From Clostridiaceae bacterium (GTDB lineage: Bacteria; Bacillota; Clostridia; Saccharofermentanales; DTU023): a DNA stretch of 48,629 nucleotides. The position numbers and the translations under genes are program-made. This document shows, piece after piece, positions 41,900 to 48,629 of this stretch. The stretch spans positions 1 through 48,629 of the forward strand of contig DUVH01000018.1 of NCBI GenBank assembly GCA_012841145.1. Direction: 5' to 3'. Numbering within the stretch: the stretch's first letter is position 1; each line of letters starts with the position of its first letter. The notes under the pieces were generated by a model. It saw only the letters and a list, made by a program, of their open reading frames with translations, was not told the DNA's origin and searched no databases.

Positions 41900-42681
41900 T
41901 GCGCACCTCTAAATCCAACAACACTCCACCGTAATATTTTTTGAGCTCTGTCACGACTATATAGCGCAATTCCAAAAGCGTCGGGAACTGTTCCTCTGAC
42001 ATCTCCAGTCTTGCATAACCATCCACTAGGCGTACGCGAAAATCGTTGAACCCTAGCGAAAAGAGAAAATCCTCTGATTTTTCTGTTCTTTGGAGTTTCT
42101 CGATCGAAATTTCTTCACCGGCAGGGATACGAGTAGCGAGGCAAGCATAAGCAGGTTAGTTCAATGTGAATAACTCGGCTTCCTTGGAAAGACGACGCAC
42201 ATCCGCTTTGGAAAGCCCGCATTCCCGCAGCGGGGAACGGACAGATAGTTCCTTCAGAACACGCATGCCGGGTTTACCCCCTGTTTCCATCCATCACAAT
42301 AGGGAAACCATCGGCTTGCGCTGATTGCAGTATGGCAGAGAACATCTTGCGTTTGCAATAATAGCACCGATCTTCCGGATTAGCTCAAATCAGCAGCTCT
42401 GCCAGAATATCGAGAGAGAGAATTTTAATATCTGCTTTTAGTACATCAGCCAAGCGTACGGTATCGTCTAGCTCGAAGCGAGGCTGAAAAGCTGATTTTA
42501 AATAATCGGCTTGAATCTGTGTACCGTTTTCTTCTATGGCTGCATGGAGGAAATAAGAAGAATCTACGCCACCGGAAAAAGCTAGGGCGATTTTGGGATT
42601 GTCTTTAAAAAATCGTGTAGCTTCAAAGCAGCAACCTTTACTTATAAACAGTTGCTTTTCATCGTAACGGAACCGGAAATA
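41889..42681 (-). pseudogene. larE: larE, decayed
   Basis: The minus strand encodes LarE in pieces: NPKIALAFSGGVDSSYFLHA (PP-loop), then an in-frame TGA (42385-42387) before ANPEDRCYYCKRKMF, a small deletion with frame change after IVMDGN, then PGMRVLKELSVRSPLRECGL, an in-frame TAA (42156-42158) where the family has Lys, and PAYACLATRIPAGEE to the normal end. LarE is the sulfur transferase of the nickel-pincer cofactor. With two stops and a frameshift it cannot be made. Its end overlaps the larB start. Confidence 0.85.
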
Positions 42682-42806
42682 TCAGTCAAATATAGGATGA
42701 TGAAATCATCATTCTGTTCTTTGAACGTTCAGAACAAGCCATGCGAGGGGTTTTAGATCAACGGATTTTTTAGCCTAGCCGAGTAATTTTATTCGGGATA
42801 AATCCG

Positions 42807-42950
42807 TTACTCACCGAATACGATGAGAACTGTAATTCCGTCTTTGTCCAGATAAACGGTTTGATCTCCACCAGCTACTCCTTCGGTATAAAACACAATT
42901 TTCCACATGCCTGTTGCAGTATCATAGTATGTTTTAATTCTTACTTACGC
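42807..42950 (-). pseudogene. C-terminal gene fragment of unknown family
   Basis: About 43 codons on the minus strand (RIKTYYDTATGMWKIVFYTE, then GVAGGDQTVYLDKDGITVLI, ending VFGE and TAA at 42807) look like the end of a beta-rich secreted protein. A stop lies just upstream, and there is no start. The flank 42682-42806 shows nothing else clear. Confidence 0.35.
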
Positions 42951-42965
42951 CCTAAAGCTTCGTAA

Positions 42966-43631
42966 TCAACCGCGATTCTTATAGTAGTAAACCGCTAACT
43001 GCGTGCGGTCACGCAAACCCAGTTTATCCAAAATCGTCGAAATATAGTTGCGCACCGTCCCTTCGCTGAAGTGTAAAGTTTCGGCGATTTCTTTGTTGTT
43101 CTTTCCTTCGGCGACCTGTTCGACGAGGCTGATTTCCTGCGGTGTCAGGACAGCGGACAGTCGGTTGATCGCATCGCTGCCCGCAGCCGTGGCGCCGGAA
43201 TCGCTGCCGATGATGCGGGGGATCTGCTCAATGATCTCATCGCCGAAGACCCGCTGACCGTTCTGTACAGCGTATAGCGAGGGCAGAACGGCGTCGTAAC
43301 TGGACTTCATGAGGTAGCCTTTGGCGCCGATGCGCAGGGCATCGAGGATGTATTCATCGTCCAGAAAGGTGGTCAGATAGAGGATGCGGGCGTCCGGGAA
43401 TTTGGCCAGAATATTCTTACCTGCCGTGATGCCGTCCATACGATCCATACGGATATCCATGAGCAGAATGTCAGGGCGCAGCTCTTCGTACAGCGCCATG
43501 GCGGCGTAACCGTCGTGGCCGATGCCCACAACCTCTACGGCTTCTTGCTGATTCTTACGGGATCCGATTTCCACGATCATGCGGAGACTTTCACAGACCA
43601 GTTTGTCGTCGTCAATGATGATCAGTCTCAT
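42966..43631 (-). CDS. NarL/LuxR-type response regulator
   Basis: The protein has 221 residues. The receiver domain has IIDDDKLV and the phospho-acceptor Asp59 in LLMDIRMD. The C-terminal LuxR helix-turn-helix has LTPQEISLVEQVAEGKNNKE then IAETLHFSEGTVRNYISTIL. It is encoded 4 bases into the kinase gene end (ATGA). It is the likely regulator of the divergent ABC exporter through the palindrome at 44893. Confidence 0.94.
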   Translation of the reverse strand: MRLIIIDDDKLVCESLRMIVEIGSRKNQQEAVEVVGIGHDGYAAMALYEELRPDILLMDIRMDRMDGITAGKNILAKFPDARILYLTTFLDDEYILDALRIGAKGYLMKSSYDAVLPSLYAVQNGQRVFGDEIIEQIPRIIGSDSGATAAGSDAINRLSAVLTPQEISLVEQVAEGKNNKEIAETLHFSEGTVRNYISTILDKLGLRDRTQLAVYYYKNRG

Positions 43632-44734
43632 ATCTTTTCCTCCTTTTTAGTGATTGGCAGGGTCACGAAAATTCGAAATCCGTCGCTTGTGGATATGTGG
43701 ATGGTTCCTCCTTGGCCATGAACGCGGTCTTCCATGGTCACCAGCCCGATGCCGGTCGTTTCGGTTGGGCGGGGGTTTTTGGGATTGCCGTTGTCAGTGA
43801 TGATCATGTGGTACTGACGAGCAGATTCAGTGAGTGACACCGTGACCAATGTGGCGTCGGAGTGTTTCATGGTGTTGGTTAGCGCTTCCCGCACAATAGC
43901 CAGCAAGGTATAGTGGTTTTTTGCATCCGGCTCCTGTTCAATGGCGACCGTTAACGTCATACGACAAAAAGTAAAGTTTTCCTGAATTTGTTCCAGCTCT
44001 CGGTAAATGTTCAGGGAGTCGCGATGGATATCGTGGACGCTGTCGCGGATTTGCTGCATGGCATCTGTCAGTGTCTGCTGCAGACTTCTGATGTAAGGGC
44101 GTTCGGATTCGCTCGCGATGATCTCCAAAGCACCGACTTGGAGAATAGAGGAGGAAAGCAGGTGGCCGACGTTGTCGTGGATTTCGGTGGAAATGCGATT
44201 TCTTTCCCGGAGTCTGGCGTTTGACATCTCCAACTCGCGGTTGGCGACCAGCTCGCGATTTTGTCGGTGCAGATCGCGCACCCGGCGTTTCTGGTCATCC
44301 ACGGTATCAAAGTGCTTGCGGGTAAAGCCAAGTTCGCGGCGTGTGCGATAGGCGAGGATGAAAGCCAGCACCGAGGTCAGGATGAGGAGGGCGGCGGCAT
44401 GGATTGGGGGTGGGTGTTGGATCCAGGATAACGGGACGGCGAGAAGCGCGTAAAGATAAGAGAGACGGTCGATTGAACTGATGAGAAGAGGAATGAAATA
44501 TAGAAATGCCGGGCTGATCCACGAGAGCAAAACGAGCAGGAGGATAAAGAGGGCGGCGCAGCCGTTGGTGAAGCGGTGCCATTTCGGGTCTTTGGCGGTT
44601 TTTAACAACTGTGGAAGGGCAGCCAAAATCAGGGAGGAAAAGAACTCTACAATCGGCAGAGCGTCGGGTTGCGAGAGCATCGCTCCTACCGTCGAGAGGG
44701 CGGTGATCAAAATGAAATTGATGAGCAGATCCAT
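43628..44734 (-). CDS. Sensor histidine kinase (DesK/HisKA_3 type)
   Basis: The protein has 368 residues. About four to five membrane helices in the first 130 residues have short loops, suggesting sensing within the membrane. A coiled-coil follows, then RISTEIHDNVGHLLSSSILQ with phospho-accepting His186, the N-box REALTNTMKHSDA and the G-box TTGIGLVTMEDRV. Its partner is the response regulator downstream. Kinases of this type beside a three-gene ABC exporter recall LnrJ/LnrK of Bacillus, which sense polyene-type antibiotics (inference). Confidence 0.92.
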   Translation of the reverse strand: MDLLINFILITALSTVGAMLSQPDALPIVEFFSSLILAALPQLLKTAKDPKWHRFTNGCAALFILLLVLLSWISPAFLYFIPLLISSIDRLSYLYALLAVPLSWIQHPPPIHAAALLILTSVLAFILAYRTRRELGFTRKHFDTVDDQKRRVRDLHRQNRELVANRELEMSNARLRERNRISTEIHDNVGHLLSSSILQVGALEIIASESERPYIRSLQQTLTDAMQQIRDSVHDIHRDSLNIYRELEQIQENFTFCRMTLTVAIEQEPDAKNHYTLLAIVREALTNTMKHSDATLVTVSLTESARQYHMIITDNGNPKNPRPTETTGIGLVTMEDRVHGQGGTIHISTSDGFRIFVTLPITKKEEKI

Positions 44735-44892
44735 GCGTTTTCCTCCAAACTCTAAGGTTGCTCAGCGTCTACGCAGTTTCTCTTTTCTCCGCTTTTCAAT
44801 CCATGGTTAAGGATTGATCGTTTATAACCGATCTAGAAGCTTTTTTTATTATACAGGGTCGGCCACAAGAACAGCATCGTCCGATCACAGAT

Positions 44893-44906
44893 ATGACAAT
44901 TGTCAT
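44893..44906. promoter_or_regulatory. Perfect 14-bp palindrome, likely operator
   Basis: ATGACAATTGTCAT lies in the divergent region between the kinase and the ABC genes, with CACAG and CTGTG further out making a longer imperfect dyad. It sits about 65 bases upstream of the likely exporter start point, a typical site for an activating NarL-type regulator. Confidence 0.65.
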
Positions 44907-44929
44907 CTGTGAATGATGACATCCTGCAC

Positions 44930-44958
44930 TTCACCGCGTGTCCGGTAGCGCTTAGACT
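44930..44958 (+). promoter_or_regulatory. Promoter of the ABC exporter operon
   Basis: TTCACC (44930-44935), a 17-bp spacer and TAGACT (44953-44958). The weak -35 fits activator dependence. Confidence 0.45.
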
Positions 44959-45018
44959 TTGGTTGAAGTTAAGAAACAACCGAAAGGGCGGGCAGTCGCC
45001 CTATGAAGGAGGATTCAT

Positions 45019-45963
45019 ATGCAAATAGAAGTACGAGTGCAAGATTTGGTCAAGCGCTATAAGGACTTGGTGGCTATTGATCATCTGGACTTAGAGATTC
45101 AAAAAGGGGAAATTTACGGGTTGCTTGGTCCGAACGGATCGGGTAAAACCACCCTGATCAACTGTATTCTTTCCTTACTGCGTTACGAAAAAGGTGAAGT
45201 CGAGATTTTCGGCGAACCGATGAAGCCGGACGCCTATCACCTCAAGCAGAATATCGGAGTGGTTTCTCAGGAGCCGGCTGTTTACGATGAGTTGTCGGTT
45301 TACGAAAACATCGATTATTTTTGCGGCCTTTACGTATCCGATAAAGCCGTTCGGAAAAAATTGGTGGAAGAGGTCATTGAATTTGTTCAGTTGGGCGAGT
45401 TTCGCAAATTTCGTCCGAAAAAGCTGTCGGGAGGTCTGCTGCGAAGACTGAATCTGGCCTGTGGGATTGCCCATAAACCTCGCCTCATCTTTCTGGACGA
45501 ACCGACGGTGGCCGTAGATCCTCAGTCCCGAAACCGCATTCTGGAGGGTATCCGCCAGCTCCGGGACGAAGGTTCAACCATTGTGTATACAACTCATTAT
45601 ATGGAAGAAGTGGAGTTTCTTTGTGATCGTCTTTCTATTATGGATCGCGGCAAAATCCTGATTACGGGCACTTCGGATGAAATCAAAGCCATCAGCCGCT
45701 CGGGCGAGACGGTGCGCGTCGAGACTTTTGATCTCGAGGAAACGCATTTGAAAGCCCTCGAGGCTCTGCCTTCAGTGGAGTCGCTGGAATACGGTCAGGC
45801 TGAACTCGTTCTCAAGATGAAGCCCAAAACCAGCGGGCTCTTGGACATCCTGAACTATTTCGAACACCATGATATTCCTATGACGAAAATCAGTTCCAAA
45901 CAACCGACCCTAAACGATGTCTTTTTGGAAATTACGGGAAAGGAGCTGAGAGACGATGTTTAA
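45019..45963 (+). CDS. ABC exporter ATP-binding protein (LnrL-like)
   Basis: The protein has 314 residues. ATG 45019 follows AAGGAGGA. Walker A is GPNGSGKTT, the signature LSGGLLRRLNLACGI, Walker B LIFLDEPTVAVDP and the switch YTTHYMEEVEFL. The C-terminal ~90 residues are the DUF4162-like tail of drug-exporter ATPases. It overlaps the first permease by 8 bases. Together with two permeases and the divergent two-component system it forms a typical inducible resistance locus. Confidence 0.94.
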   Translation: MQIEVRVQDLVKRYKDLVAIDHLDLEIQKGEIYGLLGPNGSGKTTLINCILSLLRYEKGEVEIFGEPMKPDAYHLKQNIGVVSQEPAVYDELSVYENIDYFCGLYVSDKAVRKKLVEEVIEFVQLGEFRKFRPKKLSGGLLRRLNLACGIAHKPRLIFLDEPTVAVDPQSRNRILEGIRQLRDEGSTIVYTTHYMEEVEFLCDRLSIMDRGKILITGTSDEIKAISRSGETVRVETFDLEETHLKALEALPSVESLEYGQAELVLKMKPKTSGLLDILNYFEHHDIPMTKISSKQPTLNDVFLEITGKELRDDV

Positions 45964-47179
45964 GCACATCACAAAATACAAGACATTGGCACTGGTCAAA
46001 GATCAGGCTTCGCTGTTCTGGACTCTCTTTTTCCCGATCGTTCTGGTGACGGTTTTCTACTTGGCAATGTCGGGATTGCTTTCGTCCGACATGTATCAAT
46101 TTGATCCCATTGCCGTTGCCGTCGTGACCGAGGACGCAAAGCAGGAGGATCTGGAGGCTTTCGAGACTTTCCTTGACTATGTCGGTGTGCCGGGCACACC
46201 GGGTGAAGATGACGGGCCGTTGCAGGCCGATGCTGATCCGGAAGATGCCTACATCATTTATACAAAAGTGGATCCGGACGAAGCGCGGGCATTGTTGGAC
46301 AAAAATCAGATCTACGCCTGTGTCGAGGTGGGTGAGACGATGACAATGACAGCGAAAAATGCGCGCAACAGCTCGAATTGGCGTAACGGAAGCGTTCTGC
46401 ACGCCCTCCTCGAACGCTATGCACAGGTCAAAAACACGATGAGTTCCATCGGAAAAATGGCGATGACGGGCGCCATCCGACCGGATCCCGACTTCGGGGA
46501 TAAAATCCGGCAGGCGTTTGAGTCGGACGCGGGGTTGCAGGAGGAAGATCGCGGCACAAAACAAGGCGATGTTCTGATTTATTTCTTCGCCCTTCTGGGT
46601 TACCTAACCATCTTCCCGATGTCCACCACTGTCTTGTCGGTTGCCGAAATTGAAGCCAATCAATCGCCACGCGCGGCTCGCTCTTGGTTGGCTCCCTACC
46701 CGAAATGGAAGCGCTTTTTTGCCGAAATTCTGCCGGTCGTTGTTCTATACTCCATTCTGAACGTGATCATCTATTACTATCTTGGGGCCCTCGGTGTGGG
46801 CTTTGGTTCACAGACAGGTTACATCCTCATCCTGTTGCTGCTGGGTACTCTCACGGGCATCTTTATGGGTACGGCCGTCGGCTCGCTGTTCAAAGGTACG
46901 CCAGGTATCAAAACGGCCCTAGGCATCGGACTGCCGCTCGCGATGGGATTTTTTTCCGGCATGATGGCGGCCGAGATCCGCAAAATGATCAAAGATTCGG
47001 TGCCGTTTCTGCACAAAATCAATCCGGTTGCCCTAGTGACCGAGGGATTGTACAGCTTATATAACTACTCGACTTTGGATCGGTATTTTGAAATCGTTAT
47101 CCGCTTGAGCATTTTTCTGGTCATTGCCATCGTGCTCACCATCATCGGTTTAAGGAGGTCGAACTATGAGAGCCTTTAA
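45956..47179 (+). CDS. ABC-2 exporter permease 1 (LnrM-like)
   Basis: The protein has 407 residues. One N-terminal helix (~20-40) is followed by a large extracytoplasmic domain (~45-195) rich in acidic residues, then five to six helices. This is the YhgE/ABC2_membrane_3 layout. It overlaps the second permease by 14 bases. The second permease has the same arrangement, so the pair probably forms a heterodimer. Confidence 0.9.
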   Translation: MFKHITKYKTLALVKDQASLFWTLFFPIVLVTVFYLAMSGLLSSDMYQFDPIAVAVVTEDAKQEDLEAFETFLDYVGVPGTPGEDDGPLQADADPEDAYIIYTKVDPDEARALLDKNQIYACVEVGETMTMTAKNARNSSNWRNGSVLHALLERYAQVKNTMSSIGKMAMTGAIRPDPDFGDKIRQAFESDAGLQEEDRGTKQGDVLIYFFALLGYLTIFPMSTTVLSVAEIEANQSPRAARSWLAPYPKWKRFFAEILPVVVLYSILNVIIYYYLGALGVGFGSQTGYILILLLLGTLTGIFMGTAVGSLFKGTPGIKTALGIGLPLAMGFFSGMMAAEIRKMIKDSVPFLHKINPVALVTEGLYSLYNYSTLDRYFEIVIRLSIFLVIAIVLTIIGLRRSNYESL

Positions 47180-48347
47180 ACTATATTTCAAAGTGATGCG
47201 CAGCAGCATTGCGGCCATCCTGACCTATCTCGGTATTTTCGTCGTCATTTTCAATTTCATCATTCAGGCGCAATTGCCCAGTGAAAAAGAGGATTTGAAT
47301 ATTCAAGAACATAAGATCGCCGTATTTGATGCCGATCAATCAACGGTCTCAAAGGCATTCACTGCCTATTTGGCGGAGCACGCTGAGATCGTCGAGCTGG
47401 AAGATACCGAGATTGCCGTTAACGATGCTCTCTTTGACGGAGACGTTTACTACGTCATTCGGATTCCGCAGGGTTTCGGGGCACAGATGTTGGATCCGGA
47501 GCGCAACAATGCCGAACTGAACGCGCGCGGCTCGATCTATGTACACCTTTCCATTGCTTCGGCTCAATTGGTCGAAAGTTATAACCGGACTTTTCAGGTC
47601 TATAAACAGGTTTTCGGCGGCAGTATTCCGGAGGGTCAGTTGGAGGAAACCTTGGATTCGATTAGAACCGATTTGCAGGTAGAGGTTTCCACTCGCGCCT
47701 TTCAGTCCGGGGATGCATCCAAACTCGGCCTCTTGGGACTCTCTTTCAATTACACGTTTTATATCATCATTGCTCTGCTTTCTGCGGTGATTGGCGGCAC
47801 ACTGATTTCCATGGAAAATCAGGCCGTCAAAAGGCGTGATCTGGTCTCCGGTATCCCTGAGCGGCAACGAACCTTCGGTATTTTTCTGGCAACCCTGCTC
47901 TTTAGCGTTGTTCTCTGGATTTTACTGATTGTTATCCTGTACAGCTGGCTGGGTTTCGACTTGCTGAACGATAATAGAAGTCCGTGGCTAATCGGTGTGA
48001 GCTTTGTGCACATGGTCGCTATACTGGCCATTGTCAACTTTTTCATTACTTTGTTGCGCAACAAAGGCTCAGTGAGTTTCTTTTCAACGGTTTTCAGCCT
48101 TGCTCTCTCCTTTACTTCCGGCGTTTTTGTACCCTTGGAATTTATCCAAACGCCGGTGCGGAAATTAGCCAGCTTCACGCCGACCGTTTGGGCAGTCAAG
48201 GCGAACGAGACCATCGTCAATATGCCGGAGCAGGCGCCTGACTATTCCTTTGTTTGGCAGGCGATGGGCATTATGTTTCTGATGGCGGCTGCATTCCTTT
48301 GTCTTACCCTCGTAGTGCGCAGAAGCCGCCAACGCAGCGTAGCCTAG
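47166..48347 (+). CDS. ABC-2 exporter permease 2 (LnrN-like)
   Basis: The protein has 393 residues. N-terminal helix (YLGIFVVIFNFIIQ), extracytoplasmic domain (~45-190) with EHKIAVFDADQSTVSKAF, then six helices; FTSGVFVPLEFIQTPVRKLA near residue 330 is an ABC-2 permease motif. The last ten codons (RRSRQRSVA and stop) are repeated as DNA 66 bases further on. Confidence 0.9.
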   Translation: MRAFKLYFKVMRSSIAAILTYLGIFVVIFNFIIQAQLPSEKEDLNIQEHKIAVFDADQSTVSKAFTAYLAEHAEIVELEDTEIAVNDALFDGDVYYVIRIPQGFGAQMLDPERNNAELNARGSIYVHLSIASAQLVESYNRTFQVYKQVFGGSIPEGQLEETLDSIRTDLQVEVSTRAFQSGDASKLGLLGLSFNYTFYIIIALLSAVIGGTLISMENQAVKRRDLVSGIPERQRTFGIFLATLLFSVVLWILLIVILYSWLGFDLLNDNRSPWLIGVSFVHMVAILAIVNFFITLLRNKGSVSFFSTVFSLALSFTSGVFVPLEFIQTPVRKLASFTPTVWAVKANETIVNMPEQAPDYSFVWQAMGIMFLMAAAFLCLTLVVRRSRQRSVA

Positions 48348-48417
48348 TTTCGCACGTCAGTTACGGCAACCTCGAGAGGCTTGTGCAGAAGTCGCCAACG
48401 CAGCGTAGCCTAGTTTC
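48317..48417. repeat. 35-bp direct repeat of the permease gene end
   Basis: Bases 48317-48351 (GCGCAGAAGCCGCC, then AACGCAGCGTAGCCTAGTTT) recur at 48383-48417 with two changes, a shift of 66 bp. The first copy includes the stop codon of the second permease; the second is non-coding. The segment between also looks weakly duplicated. Confidence 0.8.
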
Positions 48418-48452
48418 TCGGAAAGTATATTTGTAAAAACAACCAGTTCTTC

Positions 48453-48507
48453 AGGGGCTGTCTCAAAATCGCTCAACAAAGGCGATGATGAGATAGCCTC
48501 TCTTTTC
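48453..48507 (+). terminator. Terminator of the ABC exporter operon
   Basis: AGGGGCTGTCTCA (48453-48465) pairs with TGAGATAGCCTCT (48489-48501), with an inner CGC/GCG helix, then CTTTTC. Confidence 0.75.
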
Positions 48508-48534
48508 GTCACACTATTTGTCCGAACAAGCTGA

Positions 48535-48628
48535 ACCCGAGCGTGCAGTTTTTCAGTTAATGTCGAATTTCTGGATTTGGCACTTGATACCCGCACCCGG
48601 ATGTACAATTTTGCAACTAAAATCGAAA
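48535..48628. repeat. Two diverged 33-bp direct repeats, 60 bp apart
   Basis: 48535-48567 and 48595-48627 align without gaps at 23 of 33 bases; both begin ACCCG, have TTTT-x-CA in the middle and end TCGAA. Most differences are transitions. TGTACAATT at 48602-48610 is the reverse complement of 1321-1329 beside the repeats at the left edge. Confidence 0.5.
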
Positions 48629-48629
48629 A

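Overview
The window looks like a chromosomal segment of an anaerobic, Gram-positive Bacillota (Clostridia-like) bacterium of moderate GC. The reasons are the IreB-RuvX-DUF1292 gene order, SecG, a complete Rnf complex, an MreB-type actin, a TIGR04076 protein, many GGAGG-type ribosome sites and no sign of an outer membrane. I cannot name a genus.

Layout. (1) 1-6.1 kb is an AT-richer accessory zone. It holds a DUF488 protein cut by the window edge, an unknown partner overlapping it by one base, a Phd/RelE toxin-antitoxin pair between two copies of a hairpin-bearing gene relic, a GntR(YtrA)-ABC operon, membrane-protein relics and a DHH phosphoesterase. (2) 6.1-34.2 kb is core-like and uses CG-rich codons. 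It holds an acyl-CoA ligase with a TraX-like membrane protein, MreB, Rho with a long charged insert, methionine gamma-lyase, L28, a lipoprotein, rnfCDGEAB (minus strand), a MATE pump, secG, a MtaB-type tRNA methylthiotransferase, ireB, ruvX and two DUF1292 genes. A CPBP protease gene overlaps the gene of a 1078-residue propeller/glycosidase-like membrane protein, followed by uppP and a corrinoid-salvage set (cobT, cobU, cobS and a second CobU-like gene). (3) 34.3-34.7 kb is a Met-Glu-Val tRNA cluster with a strong promoter and a terminator. (4) 34.7-37.2 kb is an AT-rich toxin-antitoxin islet: phd-doc, a ribbon-helix-helix/BrnT-like pair, an orphan antitoxin and tandem 23-bp iteron-like repeats. 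(5) 37.2-42.7 kb is a leftward operon: decayed larE, frameshifted larB, larC with a His-rich loop and an aberrant C-terminus, a KdgK-like kinase and 6-phosphogluconate dehydrogenase. (6) 43-48.4 kb is a DesK/NarL-type two-component system divergent from a three-gene ABC exporter of LnrLMN-like layout, with a perfect 14-bp palindrome between them. The window ends in direct repeats and a terminator.

How the genes work together. Rnf couples ferredoxin oxidation to NAD reduction and ion pumping. cobT/cobU/cobS fit salvage of corrinoids rather than full synthesis. lar, KdgK and Gnd together suggest sugar-acid use with a nickel-pincer epimerase, but larE and larB look broken here. Assignments rest on reading motifs by eye; no database search was run.
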